Assembly: GCA_025999455.1 (NCBI GenBank)
Contig: AP024683.1
Coordinates: 1,433,501 to 1,497,500, forward strand
Direction: 5' to 3'
Length of the DNA: 64,000 nucleotides
Source of the DNA: Geminicoccaceae bacterium
GTDB lineage: Bacteria; Pseudomonadota; Alphaproteobacteria; Geminicoccales; Geminicoccaceae
Shown here: in pieces, positions 10,161-20,524 of the stretch
How positions within the stretch are numbered: the stretch's first letter is position 1
Layout: each line of letters opens with the position of its first letter
The notes under the pieces: model-generated
The model's database searches: none
The model's input: the letters and a program-made list of their open reading frames with translations, nothing else
What the model was told of the DNA's origin: nothing
Program-made: the position numbers and the translations under genes

Positions 10161-10853
10161 GTGCCCAGGATCGACCGCCTCGCCTTCGCCACCGTCGGTC
10201 TGATGCTCGCCGGCTGTGCCGGGCTCGATCCGCCGAGCCCGGAACCTTGGACGGCACGGGTGCCGGCGGTCGCCGAAGCGCGCTACACCCACACCGTCTA
10301 TTTCGCGACCGACCGGGCCGAGCTCGCACCGTCGGAGCGTGCGAGCCTCGACGCCTTCCTGGCGGCGCTGCCGGCCGAGGGGCAGTACCGGGCGCTCGTC
10401 ATCGGCCACGCCGACGAGCGGGCGAGCGACGCCTACAACCTCGCGCTGTCCGACCGGCGGGCGCGGCACGTGGCCGAGCTGTTGCGGGCACACGGCCTCG
10501 AGCGGGTCGAGCTCGCGCGCCGGGCGATGGGCGAGAGCCGGCCGGCCGATCCGGGCACCGGCGAGGCCGCCTGGGCCCGCAACCGGCGGGTCGAGATCCT
10601 CGTCCGGCATTGGGTGGCCGAGGCCCCGCGCTGCGGGGAATGGGACCGCAGCCGGTCGCTCCACGGCCAACAGCTCCTGCCCGACCTCGGCTGCGCCACC
10701 GCCGCCAATCTCGTGGCGCAGGTCGCCGATCCGGGCGACCTCGCCGAGGGCCGGCCGCTCGGCCCGGCCGATGGCGTGCGCGAGGCCGAGGCGATCGTCC
10801 GCTACCGCACCGACAAGGTGCGCTCGCTCGCCGAGCCGGGGCAAGCGCCGTGA
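10161..10853 (+). CDS. cpaD: CpaD-type pilus lipoprotein with OmpA-like core
   Basis: 230 residues. The signal peptide has a lipobox LMLAGC, giving a lipidated C19. Residues about 35-150 form an OmpA/peptidoglycan-binding-like domain (VYFATDRAELAPSE ... GHADERASDAYNLALSDRRA ... NRRVEI). The C-terminal part has the CpaD hallmark DLGCATAANLVAQVADPGDL. CpaD is the outer-membrane lipoprotein partner of the secretin. GTG start at 10161 with GAGGAG upstream; the stop overlaps cpaE as GTGA. The clear OmpA-like half is more prominent than in textbook CpaD. Confidence 0.82.
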   Translation: MPRIDRLAFATVGLMLAGCAGLDPPSPEPWTARVPAVAEARYTHTVYFATDRAELAPSERASLDAFLAALPAEGQYRALVIGHADERASDAYNLALSDRRARHVAELLRAHGLERVELARRAMGESRPADPGTGEAAWARNRRVEILVRHWVAEAPRCGEWDRSRSLHGQQLLPDLGCATAANLVAQVADPGDLAEGRPLGPADGVREAEAIVRYRTDKVRSLAEPGQAP

Positions 10854-12064
10854 CCGGGACCGCCGTCGCCAAAGAGACGACCACGACGGAGCGGCTCCAG
10901 CTTCGCGCTTTCGTGGCCGACGACGAGACCCGCGCGGTGGTCGAGCAGGTGGTGAGCGACCTCATGATCCCGGCCGCCGCCATTCACCGCGGCACCGTCC
11001 GGGACGCCATCCAGCTCCTCGGCCGGCAGCGCTCGCCGCGGGTGCTCGTGGTCGACATCTCGGCCTCCGAGCTGCCGCTGTCCGACATCAACGAGCTCGC
11101 CGAGGTGTGCGAGCCGGGAGTGAGCGTCATCGCGGTCGGCGACCGCAACGACGTGGGCCTGTTCCGCGAGCTCATCAACCACGGGATCAGCGACTATCTC
11201 GTCAAACCCTTGACCCCGAGCCTCTTGCAACGGTCGCTCCTGACGGTCGTGGAGGGTGGCGGTGCGCACAGCCGGCAAACCGGCCGGCTCGGTCGGATCG
11301 TGGCGGTCATGGGCTGCCGCGGCGGGGTCGGCGCCACGACCGTGGCGACGAGCCTCGCCTGGGCGATCGCCTCGCGCCGCCACCGGCGGGTCGTGCTCTT
11401 CGACCTCGACGTGCAGTTCGGCAGCGTCGCCCTCGGCATGGACCTCGACCCGGTGCACGGGCTCCGCGACGCGCTCGAGAACCCCGGTCGCATCGACGGC
11501 CTCTACCTCGACCGGACCTTGGTGCGCCATTCCGAGACGCTCTGGGTGTTGAGCGCCGAAGAATCGCTCGACGATCCGGTGCGGGCCGACCGCGACGCGG
11601 TCGGGCTCCTGCTCCACGAGCTGCAGTCCAAGTTCCACTTCGTGGTCGCCGACCTGCCGCGCCAAGTCGGCCCGGCCGTCCAGCAGGTCCTGCAGGCGGC
11701 CAACAACCTCGTGCTCGTGAGCGATCTCTCGCTCGCCGGCATGCGCGACGCCATGCGACTCGTCCAGCTCCTGCAGGCGACCAACGCCTCCTGTTCGATC
11801 ACCCTCGTCGTCAATCGGGTCGGCGAGTACCGTTCCGGCCAGATCCCGAAGGCGGAGTTCGAACGCGGCGTGGGGCGGCCGATCGACCTCGTGCTGCCCT
11901 TCGACGCCAAGCACGTCTTCCCGCTCGTCAACGCCGGCCGGCCGGTGGCGAGTGGCAACGGCCCGGTCGCCGCCGCCCTCTGCCGGCTCGCCGACCAGCT
12001 CTGCGGCGCCAAGCCGCCCGCCCGCAGCGGCTGGCTCGCCAAGCTCTCGGCCTTGTGGAGCTGA
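10850..12064 (+). CDS. cpaE: pilus assembly ATPase-like protein CpaE/TadZ
   Basis: 404 residues. An atypical receiver domain (about 15-140) precedes a ParA/MinD-type ATPase. The Walker A equivalent is CRGGVGATT, lacking the usual signature lysine before the final Thr pair; this deviation is typical of CpaE. FDLDVQFGSVALGMDL gives the next ATPase motif. CpaE localises the Tad machinery at the cell pole. GTG start at 10850 overlaps the cpaD stop; cpaF begins two bases after its TGA. Confidence 0.92.
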   Translation: MTGTAVAKETTTTERLQLRAFVADDETRAVVEQVVSDLMIPAAAIHRGTVRDAIQLLGRQRSPRVLVVDISASELPLSDINELAEVCEPGVSVIAVGDRNDVGLFRELINHGISDYLVKPLTPSLLQRSLLTVVEGGGAHSRQTGRLGRIVAVMGCRGGVGATTVATSLAWAIASRRHRRVVLFDLDVQFGSVALGMDLDPVHGLRDALENPGRIDGLYLDRTLVRHSETLWVLSAEESLDDPVRADRDAVGLLLHELQSKFHFVVADLPRQVGPAVQQVLQAANNLVLVSDLSLAGMRDAMRLVQLLQATNASCSITLVVNRVGEYRSGQIPKAEFERGVGRPIDLVLPFDAKHVFPLVNAGRPVASGNGPVAAALCRLADQLCGAKPPARSGWLAKLSALWS

Positions 12065-12066
12065 GC

Positions 12067-13443
12067 ATGTTCGGCCGACGCCCGCTGCAGCCGCCGGCGA
12101 TCGGCGAGCCGAACGAGCCCCGGCCCGCGCCGGCTGCCCCACCGCCGACCGTCCCGCGCGGGGCCTCGGGGGATCGCCGGACCGACCAGCTCAAAAGCTC
12201 GCTCGCCCGCCTGCAAGCCGCGCTCTACGAGCGGATCGACGCCGCTGCCGCGGCCAAGCTGCCGCGCGAGGAGCTGTTGCGGCAGATCCAGGAGCTGATC
12301 GGCGAGATCGCCCTCGAGGAGCGGCTCACGCTGTCGAGCCGCGAGCAGGAGCAGATCGGGCAGTCGCTGGTCGACGACATGGTGGGGCTCGGCCCGCTTG
12401 AGCCCCTGCTGCGCGACGAGACGATCACCGACATCATGGTGAACGGCCCCTACCAGGTCTACGTCGAACGGCGCGGCAAGCTCGAGCTCACCGACGTGCG
12501 CTTCCGTGACAATGCGCACGTCATGAACGTCGCTCAGCGGATCGCCACCCGCGTCGGCCGGCGGGTCGACGAGACGAGCCCGATCTGCGACGCTCGCCTG
12601 GAGGACGGCTCGCGCGTCAACATCATCGCCCCGCCGCTCGCGATCGACGGCTGCTCGATCTCGATCCGCAAATTCTCGAAGAAGTCGATCACCCTCGACA
12701 CGATGGTCCGCCAGCAGAACGTCGGCGAAGCCGTTGCGAAGGTGCTCAAGATCGCCGCCGCCTGCCGGCTCAACGTGGTCATCTCGGGCGGCACCGGCTC
12801 GGGCAAGACGACGATGCTCAACGCCATGTCGCAGCTCATCGACCACGGCGAGCGGATCGTCACGATCGAGGACGCGGCCGAACTCCAGCTCCAACAGCCG
12901 CACGTCGTCCGCCTCGAGACCCGCCCGCCCAACCTCGAGGGTCAAGGCGAGGTCACGATGCGCGACCTCGTCAAGAACGCGCTGCGCATGCGCCCCGACC
13001 GGATCATCTGCGGCGAGGTGCGCGGGCCCGAGGCCCTCGACATGCTGCAGGCGATGAACACCGGCCACGACGGCTCGATGTGCACGCTGCACGCCAACAC
13101 CCCGCGCGAGGCCATCACCCGCATCGAGAACATGGTCATGATGGCCGCCTCGACCCTGCCCACCAAGGCGATCCGCCAGCAGATCGTGGGCGCGGTCAAC
13201 CTCATCGTCCAAGTCGCCCGCATGCGCGACGGCATCCGCCGGGTCACCCACGTCACCGAGCTCGTCGGCATGGAAGGTGACGTGGTCACGACCCAGGACC
13301 TCTTCACTTACGAATATCAAGGTGAAGGCCGCGACGGCATCTTGATCGGCACCTTCAAGACCCACCCGGTCCGGCCTCACTTCCTGAAACGCGCCGCCTA
13401 TTACGGCCTCGACCGGGCGCTCATGGCGGCGATGAGCGAATGA
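12067..13443 (+). CDS. cpaF: Tad secretion ATPase CpaF/TadA
   Basis: 458-residue type II/IV secretion hexameric ATPase that powers Flp pilus assembly. Walker A is SGGTGSGKTT; Asp/His boxes follow (TIEDAAELQL, CTLHANTPREA), and Walker B lies in RIICGEVRGPEA. A Pro/Arg-rich N-terminal tail of about 45 residues precedes the N1 domain. ATG start at 12067; the stop overlaps tadB by ATGA. Highly conserved; the identification is firm. Confidence 0.96.
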   Translation: MFGRRPLQPPAIGEPNEPRPAPAAPPPTVPRGASGDRRTDQLKSSLARLQAALYERIDAAAAAKLPREELLRQIQELIGEIALEERLTLSSREQEQIGQSLVDDMVGLGPLEPLLRDETITDIMVNGPYQVYVERRGKLELTDVRFRDNAHVMNVAQRIATRVGRRVDETSPICDARLEDGSRVNIIAPPLAIDGCSISIRKFSKKSITLDTMVRQQNVGEAVAKVLKIAAACRLNVVISGGTGSGKTTMLNAMSQLIDHGERIVTIEDAAELQLQQPHVVRLETRPPNLEGQGEVTMRDLVKNALRMRPDRIICGEVRGPEALDMLQAMNTGHDGSMCTLHANTPREAITRIENMVMMAASTLPTKAIRQQIVGAVNLIVQVARMRDGIRRVTHVTELVGMEGDVVTTQDLFTYEYQGEGRDGILIGTFKTHPVRPHFLKRAAYYGLDRALMAAMSE

Positions 13444-14450
13444 GTACGCTCGCCTCTTCGCTCCTGGTCGGCCCGGCCCTGCCCTGGCTCGTCCTCGCAG
13501 CCGGGCTCGTCTTGGCGCTGCTCGCCCTCCTCGCGCCCGCGGGCCCGGACCGCCGCCTGCAGCGTCGCCTCGAGCGGGCACGGCGCGCTGCCGGCGGCAC
13601 CACGGAAGGCGGAAAGGAGGGCTCGCCCACGAGCGTCCGCCGGCAGGAGGAGGTGACCGTCCTCGGCGGGCTCGGGGCCGCGCTTTCGGGCCTGATCCCG
13701 CGCACCGCCGTCCTGCGCGCCCATCTCGACCGAGCCGGGATCCGCCTCGCGGTGGGCGACGTCCTGCTCGCCGCGGCGGCGCTCGGGGCGTTCGTCGCCG
13801 TCTTCGCCTGGCTCGTGCTCGGGCTCGGCGCGGTGCTGGCCTTCGCGCTCGGCGCCGCCGCCGCGGTCGGCGGGCCGATGCTCGTCCTCCGCCGCGCCAT
13901 CGCCCGCCGCGAGGCCCGCTTCCTCGCGGCTTTCCCGGACGCCCTCGACCTCGTCGTCCGCGGCGTCCGCTCGGGCCTGCCGGTCGTCGAGGCCCTGAAC
14001 GCGATCGCCCGCGAGATGCCGGAGCCGGTGGCCTCGGTGTTCGCCGAGCTCGGCGCTCACGTCCGGATCGGCAAGAGCCTGGCCGAGGCTTTCGCGATCG
14101 TCGGCAACCGCGTAGCACTGCCCGAGTTCCGATTCTTCGCCATCAGCCTCGTCGTCCAGCAGGAAACCGGCGGCAATCTCGCCGAGATCCTGCAGAACCT
14201 CGCGACGATGCTGCGCCGTCGTCAGCAGATGCGGCTCAAGGTCAAGGCCATGTCCTCGGAAGCGCGGGCATCGGCGATGATCATCGGCTCCTTGCCCTTC
14301 TTGACCGGAATCGTGATTTCCTGGGTCAATCCGGACTACATGGCCAAGTTGTTCACCGATCCGCGCGGCTGGATCATGCTCGGGGTCGGCGCCTGCAGCA
14401 TGCTCCTGGGGGTGGCCGTCATGGCCAAGATGGTACGGTTCGAGATCTGA
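13440..14450 (+). CDS. tadB: Tad inner-membrane platform protein TadB
   Basis: 336 residues, T2SS-F family. Hydrophobic helices lie near the N-terminus (about 8-35), at about 100-150, and at the C-terminus. The cytoplasmic F domain has FPDALDLVVRGVRSGLPV, QQETGGNLAEILQNLA and RRQQMRLKVKAMSSEARAS. It forms the membrane platform with TadC on which CpaF acts. The start overlaps the cpaF stop; tadC follows after 18 bp. Confidence 0.94.
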   Translation: MSTLASSLLVGPALPWLVLAAGLVLALLALLAPAGPDRRLQRRLERARRAAGGTTEGGKEGSPTSVRRQEEVTVLGGLGAALSGLIPRTAVLRAHLDRAGIRLAVGDVLLAAAALGAFVAVFAWLVLGLGAVLAFALGAAAAVGGPMLVLRRAIARREARFLAAFPDALDLVVRGVRSGLPVVEALNAIAREMPEPVASVFAELGAHVRIGKSLAEAFAIVGNRVALPEFRFFAISLVVQQETGGNLAEILQNLATMLRRRQQMRLKVKAMSSEARASAMIIGSLPFLTGIVISWVNPDYMAKLFTDPRGWIMLGVGACSMLLGVAVMAKMVRFEI

Positions 14451-14468
14451 GGCCGGAGGCACCCCGCC

Positions 14469-15437
14469 ATGAAGCCGGATGTGCTTTTGGGCTCGCCCGA
14501 GACGGCCTTCGCGGTCGTGGTGGGCCTCGCCACTTTCACCTGCCTCCTGATCGCCTGGTGGGCGCTGCTCGAGCGCGATCCGGCGCAGGCCCGCGCCCGC
14601 ATGCTGCAACAGCGGCGGCTCGAGCTCCAGGCGGCGAGCCGAGCCGGCGGGCTCGCCCCACGGCGCCGCGCGATCACCCGCAGCCTCGCCGAGCGGCTCG
14701 TCGCCCAGCTCAAGCTCGCGAGGAGCGGCGCCGACGAGCGCTTGCGCGACCGCCTCCTCCAGGCCGGCCTGCGCTCGCCCCAAGCCCGCCCGCTCTTCCT
14801 CTTGGCCAAGCTCGCGGCCCCCCTCGTCGCCGGCCTCCTGGCCCTCCTGCTCGTCTACGGCGGCAATTTCGCGGGCAAGGCGCCGGGCACCCGCCTGCTC
14901 GTGCTCGTGGGCGCGGTGCTCGGTGGTTTCTACCTTCCCGAACTCTGGCTCTCGAACCGGATCGCCAAACGCCGCCAAGCGCTGCAGCGGGCGCTCCCCG
15001 ACGGGCTCGATCTCCTCGTGGTCTGCGCCGAGGCCGGTCTTTCGCTCGACGCGGCGCTCAACCGCGTCGCCGAGGAGATCGGCTCGACCTCGCCCGAGCT
15101 CGCCGAGGAGTTCGGCTTGACCGCGGTCGAGCTCAGCTTCCTCCCCGAGCGGCGCCAAGCCCTGCTCAATCTCGGCAAACGGGTCGACCTGCCCGCCATG
15201 CGCGGTGTGCTCAACACGCTCGTCCAGACCGAGAAGTACGGCACGCCGCTCTCGCAGTCGCTGCGCGTGCTCTCGGCCGAATTCCGCGATCAACGCATGC
15301 TCAAGGCCGAAGAAAAAGCGGCGCGGTTGCCGGCCACGCTCACCGTGCCGATGATCGTCTTCATCCTGCCGACCCTCTTCATCGTGCTCATGGGGCCGGC
15401 GATCCTCGACGTCTACGACAATCTGATCCGCAAGTGA
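14469..15437 (+). CDS. tadC: Tad inner-membrane platform protein TadC
   Basis: 322 residues, T2SS-F family partner of TadB. One N-terminal helix (about 13-32) and paired helices at about 115-165 precede the F domain (ALPDGLDLLVVCAEAGLSLD, LVQTEKYGTPLSQSLRVL). The C-terminal helix is LTVPMIVFILPTLFIVLMG. It ends the pilus operon. No tadD, tadE, tadF or tadG lies downstream, so those parts must be elsewhere or absent. It converges on gatB. Confidence 0.94.
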   Translation: MKPDVLLGSPETAFAVVVGLATFTCLLIAWWALLERDPAQARARMLQQRRLELQAASRAGGLAPRRRAITRSLAERLVAQLKLARSGADERLRDRLLQAGLRSPQARPLFLLAKLAAPLVAGLLALLLVYGGNFAGKAPGTRLLVLVGAVLGGFYLPELWLSNRIAKRRQALQRALPDGLDLLVVCAEAGLSLDAALNRVAEEIGSTSPELAEEFGLTAVELSFLPERRQALLNLGKRVDLPAMRGVLNTLVQTEKYGTPLSQSLRVLSAEFRDQRMLKAEEKAARLPATLTVPMIVFILPTLFIVLMGPAILDVYDNLIRK

Positions 15438-15495
15438 CCGCTCGCCGTCACGCGGCCGGCGTTCGACCGCGACCGGGTGCGCGTCGGGCCGCGCC

Positions 15496-16953
15496 TCACT
15501 CGAGCCCGAGGGCCTTGCGGACGAGGTCGTTGACGAGGCCCGGATTGGCCTTGCCGCCGGTCGCCTTCATGACCTGGCCCACGAACCAGCCCACGACCTT
15601 CGGGTTCTTCTTGGCGTTCTCGACCTGCTGGGGGTTCTCGGCCACGAGCCGGGCCACGACGGGCTCGATCGCGCCCGCGTCGACCACCTGGCGCAGTCCT
15701 TCGGCCTCGACGATCTCGCGCGGCCCCCGGCCCGTCTCGAAGGCCTTCTGGAAGACGTCCTTGGCGATCTTGCCCGAGATCGTCCCCTCGGCCAAAAGGT
15801 CCAAGAGCTCGCCCAGGGCCTCGGCGGGCAAGGGACAAGCGTCGATCTCGAGGCCGCGGCGGGAAAGCGCCCCGAAGAGCTCGTTGATCACCCAATTCGC
15901 GGCGAGCTTGCCGTCCCGACCGGCCGCCACCTTCTCGAAATAGTCGGCCGCCGCCCGCTCCGCGACGAGCACCCCGGCATCGTAGGCCGAAAGCCCGTAT
16001 TGCCGCACGAACCGTGCCTTCTTGGCATCCGGCAGTTCGGGGAGCTCGGCCCGCAATCGCTCGATCAGCGCCTCGTCGAGCTCGAGCGGCAAAAGATCCG
16101 GGTCGGGGAAGTAGCGATAGTCGTGCGCCTCTTCCTTGCCGCGCATCGAGCGCGTCTCGCCTTTCGTCGCGTCGAACAGCCGGGTCTCCTGCTCGACCAC
16201 GCCGCCCGATTCGAGGATGTCGACCTGGCGCTTCGCCTCGTACTCGATCGCCTTGGCGACGAAGCGCATGGAATTGACGTTCTTGATCTCGCAGCGCGTG
16301 CCGAAATTCGGATCGCCCACCCGGCGGACCGAGACGTTGGCGTCGCAGCGCAGCGAGCCCTCCTCCATGTTGCCGTCGCAGGTGCCGATGTAGCGCAGGA
16401 TCGAGCGCAGCTTCTTGAGGTAGAGAACGGCCTCCTCCGGGGCGCGGATGTCGGGCTCGGAGACGATCTCCATGAGCGCCACCCCGCAGCGGTTGAGATC
16501 GATCAAGGTGACGCCCTCGCGCGCGCCGTGCAGCGACTTGCCGGCGTCCTGCTCGAGATGGAGCCGGGTGATGCCGATCGCCCGCGTGCCGCCGTCCGGC
16601 AGGTCGATGAGGATCCACCCGCGGCCGACGATCGGCTTCTGGTACTGGCTGATCTGATAGCCCTGCGGCAGGTCGGGATAGAAATAATTCTTCCGTTCGA
16701 AGATCGAGACCCGGTTGATCTCGGCCTCGAGGGCGAGCCCGGTCTTGACCGCCTGTTCGACGCAGAAGCCGTTCAGGACCGGCAGCATGCCGGGCATGCC
16801 GGCATCGACCGGCGAGACCTGGGTGTTGGGCTCGGCCCCGAAGGCGGTGGCCGCCGCGCTGAAGAGCTTGGCCTTCGAGATCACCTGGGCGTGGACCTCG
16901 AGGCCACAGACGAGCTCCCACTCGCCGGTCCGCCCGCGGATCGTCCAGCCCAT
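15496..16953 (-). CDS. gatB: Asp-tRNA(Asn)/Glu-tRNA(Gln) amidotransferase subunit B
   Basis: 485 residues, full length. GatB holds the kinase/tRNA-binding part of the GatCAB amidotransferase. The start motif CGLEVHAQV, the conserved core [18 protein letters not shown] and the YRYFPDPDL segment are present, followed by the C-terminal YqeY-like helical tail (from about 340). ATG at 16953 lies four bases after the gatA stop with a GAGAGG ribosome site. Gene order gatC-gatA-gatB on one strand. Confidence 0.97.
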   Translation of the reverse strand: MGWTIRGRTGEWELVCGLEVHAQVISKAKLFSAAATAFGAEPNTQVSPVDAGMPGMLPVLNGFCVEQAVKTGLALEAEINRVSIFERKNYFYPDLPQGYQISQYQKPIVGRGWILIDLPDGGTRAIGITRLHLEQDAGKSLHGAREGVTLIDLNRCGVALMEIVSEPDIRAPEEAVLYLKKLRSILRYIGTCDGNMEEGSLRCDANVSVRRVGDPNFGTRCEIKNVNSMRFVAKAIEYEAKRQVDILESGGVVEQETRLFDATKGETRSMRGKEEAHDYRYFPDPDLLPLELDEALIERLRAELPELPDAKKARFVRQYGLSAYDAGVLVAERAAADYFEKVAAGRDGKLAANWVINELFGALSRRGLEIDACPLPAEALGELLDLLAEGTISGKIAKDVFQKAFETGRGPREIVEAEGLRQVVDAGAIEPVVARLVAENPQQVENAKKNPKVVGWFVGQVMKATGGKANPGLVNDLVRKALGLE

Positions 16954-16957
16954 CCTC

Positions 16958-18436
16958 TCAGCCCTCCGCGAGAAGGGGCGGCAGGGCGCGGAACTCGGCC
17001 GCCTCCTCGAGCGCCCGGGCGACGTCCAGGATCGTCGCCTCGTCCCAAGGCCGGCCGATCACCTGCAGACCCAGGGGCAGGCCCGAAGCCGAGAGCCCGG
17101 CCGGCACCGAGATCCCGGGCAGGCCCGCGAGATTGACGGTGACCGTGAACACGTCGTTCAGATACATCGCCACGGGATCGTCGCTCTTCTCGCCGATCGC
17201 GAAGGCCGCGGACGGCGCGGTCGGCGTCAACAGCGCGTCGCAGCGCGCGAACGCCGCCTCGAAGTCCTGGACGATCTTGCGCCGCACCTTCTGCGCCTTG
17301 AGGTAATAGGCGTCGTAATAGCCGGCCGAGAGCACGTAGGTGCCGATCAGGATCCGCCGGCGGACCTCCGCACCGAAACCCTCGCCGCGCGTCTTCTTGT
17401 AGGTCTCGACGAGGTCGCGGCCCGGTACCCGGAGCCCGTAGCGCATGCCGTCGTAGCGGGCGAGGTTCGAGGACGCCTCGGCCGGGGCCACGATGTAGTA
17501 GGTCGGGAGCGCGCAGCGGGTGTGCGGCAGCGAGACCTCGACGAGCTCGGCGCCGGCGGCGCGCAGCCATTCGGCACCGCGCGCCCAGAGGGCCTCGATC
17601 TCGGCGGGCATGCCGTCGAGCCGGTATTCCTTCGGAATCCCGATCCGCAGGCCCTTCACCCGGCCGGTGAGCCCACCGACCCAATCGGGCACCGGCAGAT
17701 CCGCGGAGGTGCTGTCCTTGGGGTCGAAGCCGGCCATCGCCTGGAGCAGGAGCGCCGCATCGGCGACCGAGCGGGCGAAGGCCCCGGCCTGGTCGAGCGA
17801 GCTCGCGAAAGCCACGATCCCGAAGCGCGAGCAGCGCCCGTAGGTCGGCTTGATGCCGACGATTCCGCAGAAGCTCGCCGGCTGGCGGATCGAGCCGCCC
17901 GTGTCGGTCCCGGTGGCGGCCGGGCAGAGGCGGCCTGCGACCGCGGCGGCCGAGCCGCCCGAACTGCCGCCCGGCACGAGCGGCGGCTCCTGCCCGGGCG
18001 GCGTCCAGGGATTGATCACGGGGCCGAAGGCCGAGGTCGTGTTCGACGAGCCCATCGCGAACTCGTCGAGATTGGTCTTGCCGAGGAGGACCGCCCCCGC
18101 CGCCCAGAGCTTGGCGGTCACGGTCGATTCGTAGGGCGGGACGAAGTTCGCGAGGATCTTCGACGCGGCGGTCGTGCGCACGCCCTCGGTGCAGAAGAGG
18201 TCCTTGACGGCGATCGGCAGCCCTTCGAGGAGCCCGGCCTCGCCGCGCGCGAGCCGCCCGTCGGCCGCTTCGGCCATGGCGAGCGCCCGCTCCGGCGTCT
18301 CGGTGACGAAGGCGTTGAGCCGCCGGTGCCGCTCCATCGCCTCGAGACAAGCGCGGGTGAGCTCGACGGCCGAGATCTCCCGCCGCGCGAGGAGACGCTT
18401 GGCCTCGACCAGGCCCAGCCGTTCGAGACCGCTCAT
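16958..18436 (-). CDS. gatA: Asp-tRNA(Asn)/Glu-tRNA(Gln) amidotransferase subunit A
   Basis: 492-residue amidase-signature enzyme that releases ammonia from glutamine for GatB. The Ser-cisSer-Lys triad is visible: Lys in [10 protein letters not shown], cis-Ser in [14 protein letters not shown] and nucleophile Ser in [17 protein letters not shown] at 18436 overlaps the gatC stop (ATGA); the frame is open further upstream but into gatC sequence. Confidence 0.97.
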   Translation of the reverse strand: MSGLERLGLVEAKRLLARREISAVELTRACLEAMERHRRLNAFVTETPERALAMAEAADGRLARGEAGLLEGLPIAVKDLFCTEGVRTTAASKILANFVPPYESTVTAKLWAAGAVLLGKTNLDEFAMGSSNTTSAFGPVINPWTPPGQEPPLVPGGSSGGSAAAVAGRLCPAATGTDTGGSIRQPASFCGIVGIKPTYGRCSRFGIVAFASSLDQAGAFARSVADAALLLQAMAGFDPKDSTSADLPVPDWVGGLTGRVKGLRIGIPKEYRLDGMPAEIEALWARGAEWLRAAGAELVEVSLPHTRCALPTYYIVAPAEASSNLARYDGMRYGLRVPGRDLVETYKKTRGEGFGAEVRRRILIGTYVLSAGYYDAYYLKAQKVRRKIVQDFEAAFARCDALLTPTAPSAAFAIGEKSDDPVAMYLNDVFTVTVNLAGLPGISVPAGLSASGLPLGLQVIGRPWDEATILDVARALEEAAEFRALPPLLAEG

Positions 18437-18720
18437 TCGACCACCCGAGGGACGACGAAGAAGCCGTTCTCGCGTTCGGGCGCGTTCGCGAGGATCGCCT
18501 CGCGGCAATTGCCGTCGGCGACCTCGTCCGCCCGCCAGGCGCGGCGGATCGGATGGACGCTGCGCAAGGGCTCCACGCCTCCGGTGTCGACCTCGGCGAG
18601 CTGCTCGACCCAGGCGAGGATCTTCGCGAGCTCGCCCACGAGCGGCTCGAGCTGCTCCTCCGGCACGGCGATGCGGGCGAGATCGGCCACCCGTGCCACG
18701 GTGGCCCTGTCGAGGGACAT
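18433..18720 (-). CDS. gatC: Asp-tRNA(Asn)/Glu-tRNA(Gln) amidotransferase subunit C
   Basis: 95 residues, typical GatC. It opens with [17 protein letters not shown] and contains [19 protein letters not shown], the helix and loop that wraps GatA. First gene of gatCAB; its stop overlaps gatA. Only 51 bp separate its start from the stop of the upstream prim-pol gene on the same strand, so read-through from that gene is possible. Confidence 0.95.
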   Translation of the reverse strand: MSLDRATVARVADLARIAVPEEQLEPLVGELAKILAWVEQLAEVDTGGVEPLRSVHPIRRAWRADEVADGNCREAILANAPERENGFFVVPRVVE

Positions 18721-18771
18721 GGGCGGGAACCTCGTCGCGACGGCCGGGGCACCCGGCGATGGCGCCGAGAG

Positions 18772-19728
18772 CTACACGGGTGGCTGCGGGCTGGCAACCG
18801 CCGCGGCTCCCTCGCCGCCCGCCTCGGGCAACTCACCCCGCCGCGCCCGGGTCCGGCAGATGCTCGCGACGATCCGCCCGACCTCCTCGGGCGGAAGCGG
18901 CGGCCGACAGCGGCCGAGGTTCCAGCCCTGCAAGAGCTCCTCGACGATCCCGGGCTCGAGCCCGTGCCGGAGGAGAAGGCCCGCGAGCGAGGCGAGCCGG
19001 GTGTTGCGCTCGCCCTCGCGGAGCCCCTCGCGCAAGAGGCGCCGCCACCAGCCGATCGGGTGGCCCGGCCGCCCGCGCGCCTCGGCGAGGAGCGCGAGCA
19101 GCCAGCCCGGGGCCGGGGCCGGGGGCCGATCCGCTTCGTCTTCGAAGCGGTAGACCCGGCCCGTCGGATGGATCGAGGGCGGGGCCACGACGTAGCCGCC
19201 GTCGCCGCGCAGATCGAGCCCGGGCCGCAGCCCGACCGCACAGGCCACGGTCCCGCCCGGATGAGCAAAGTAGAGATGCCGGCCGCCGCCCCCGGTGCAC
19301 ACGACGAGCGTCGCCGGCAGCCGGCCGAAGGTGGTCTCGAGCGCGGCGAGACTCGTCTCACCCCCTTTGTCCGGGTCGACGTCGAGCACGACGAGGCCCG
19401 AGACCGCGCCCGTCACGATCCCGACATTGGCCGCCGGCCAGCGGGCCCGCCAGAGCGCGAGCTCGGCCGATGTGGGTCGACGGTGCCGATAGGGCTCCCA
19501 GGGCAGCAGCGGGCGCTTGTCGCGGGGCCGGAGCGGGATCGGCGCGAAGCCGCGGGCGAGGTACGCCCCCGCCGCCCGGGCGAAGGGCCCCGCCGTCCGG
19601 GCCTCGCGAACCCGCGCCGCCTCGGCCCCGAGCGTGCCCGACTCGGCCGACCGTGTCGGCTCGTCGGGGGAGCTCTTCGGGGCCGATGCCGGGAGAGGCC
19701 GCCGCTCGCGTGGGATCGGATCCGCCAT
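18772..19728 (-). CDS. orphan bifunctional primase/polymerase (prim-pol) protein
   Basis: 318 residues. After a low-complexity N-terminal 45 residues comes a prim-pol domain (AEP superfamily; about 48-220). The metal-binding acids lie in [11 protein letters not shown] and the His motif in [10 protein letters not shown] PriCT-1-like C-terminal helical domain starts at [15 protein letters not shown]. Such proteins usually belong to plasmids, phages or integrated elements, where they prime replication with a helicase; no helicase is next to it here. Of two candidate starts six bases apart, ATG at 19728 has GGAG at the better distance. Base composition matches neighbours, so if acquired it is old. 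Confidence 0.8.
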   Translation of the reverse strand: MADPIPRERRPLPASAPKSSPDEPTRSAESGTLGAEAARVREARTAGPFARAAGAYLARGFAPIPLRPRDKRPLLPWEPYRHRRPTSAELALWRARWPAANVGIVTGAVSGLVVLDVDPDKGGETSLAALETTFGRLPATLVVCTGGGGRHLYFAHPGGTVACAVGLRPGLDLRGDGGYVVAPPSIHPTGRVYRFEDEADRPPAPAPGWLLALLAEARGRPGHPIGWWRRLLREGLREGERNTRLASLAGLLLRHGLEPGIVEELLQGWNLGRCRPPLPPEEVGRIVASICRTRARRGELPEAGGEGAAAVASPQPPV

Positions 19729-19902
19729 GGGCATCTCCGTTCTCGTTCACCCTTCGTTCTAGTCCCGCGCGGCCGATCCGTCATCCCCCGTGGCATCCGT
19801 TGCGCGATTTCCACCCCTCGCCCGGTGACGGGGTGCGTGCGGAGCAGCTAGTCTCCGCCCGCCTCGGGCGCGGGGGAAGCGCCGAGGGGGCGGGGAACGG
19901 GG

Positions 19903-20370
19903 GTGCCGATCTTCGAGGATGCGCCGAGCTTCGCGGCGGCCCTGCCGGCGCACGGCTCGCTCTTGGCGCTCGATGCCGGCAAGCGGCGGCTCGGGCTCGC
20001 CGGGACCGACCTCGAGCGGCGGCTCGTGACCCCGCTCTTCACGATCTCGCGCGGGCGCTGGCCGGACGATCTCGCCAAGATCCGCCGGGTGGTCGAGGAG
20101 CGCACGGTCGTGGGCCTCGTCCTCGGCTGGCCCTTGAACATGGACGGCAGCGAGGGCCCGGCCTGCGCCGCCGCCCGCCAGCTCGCCGACCAGCTGCTTT
20201 CCGCCTTCGCGCTGCCCCTCCTCCTCCAAGACGAGCGGCTCACGACCTTCGCGGTCGAGCAGGCGATCGCCGAGGGCCGCCTCCCGCCGCCCAAAAAGGG
20301 CCAGCCGCTCGACCACTACGCCGCCGCCGTGATCCTCGAGGACGCGCTCCGCGCGATCGCCGGCCGCTGA
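19903..20370 (+). CDS. ruvX: RuvX/YqgF Holliday-junction-resolvase-like rRNA processing nuclease
   Basis: 155 residues, RNase H-like fold. Motifs in order: LALDAGKRRLGLAGTD, LVLGWPLNMDGSEGP, LQDERLTTFAVEQ and DHYAAAVILED, which carry the acidic active site. Family members act in 16S rRNA 5-prime maturation. GTG start at 19903 follows GGGGAACGGG. The 174-bp gap to the divergent prim-pol gene contains no promoter that I can defend. Confidence 0.93.
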   Translation: MPIFEDAPSFAAALPAHGSLLALDAGKRRLGLAGTDLERRLVTPLFTISRGRWPDDLAKIRRVVEERTVVGLVLGWPLNMDGSEGPACAAARQLADQLLSAFALPLLLQDERLTTFAVEQAIAEGRLPPPKKGQPLDHYAAAVILEDALRAIAGR

Positions 20371-20524
20371 CGCCGATCCGGCGGGGCCCGGTCGCCTCCT
20401 CGGCGATCCGGAGCTCGCTCACGATCGCGTGAGCCGCGCGGACGCCCCGCGGCACGCCGCTTCCGCCCGGCACCGGCTGCCGGTAGCCTCGACCATATTT
20501 CGCAGCGAACTCGGGAGCGGTCGC

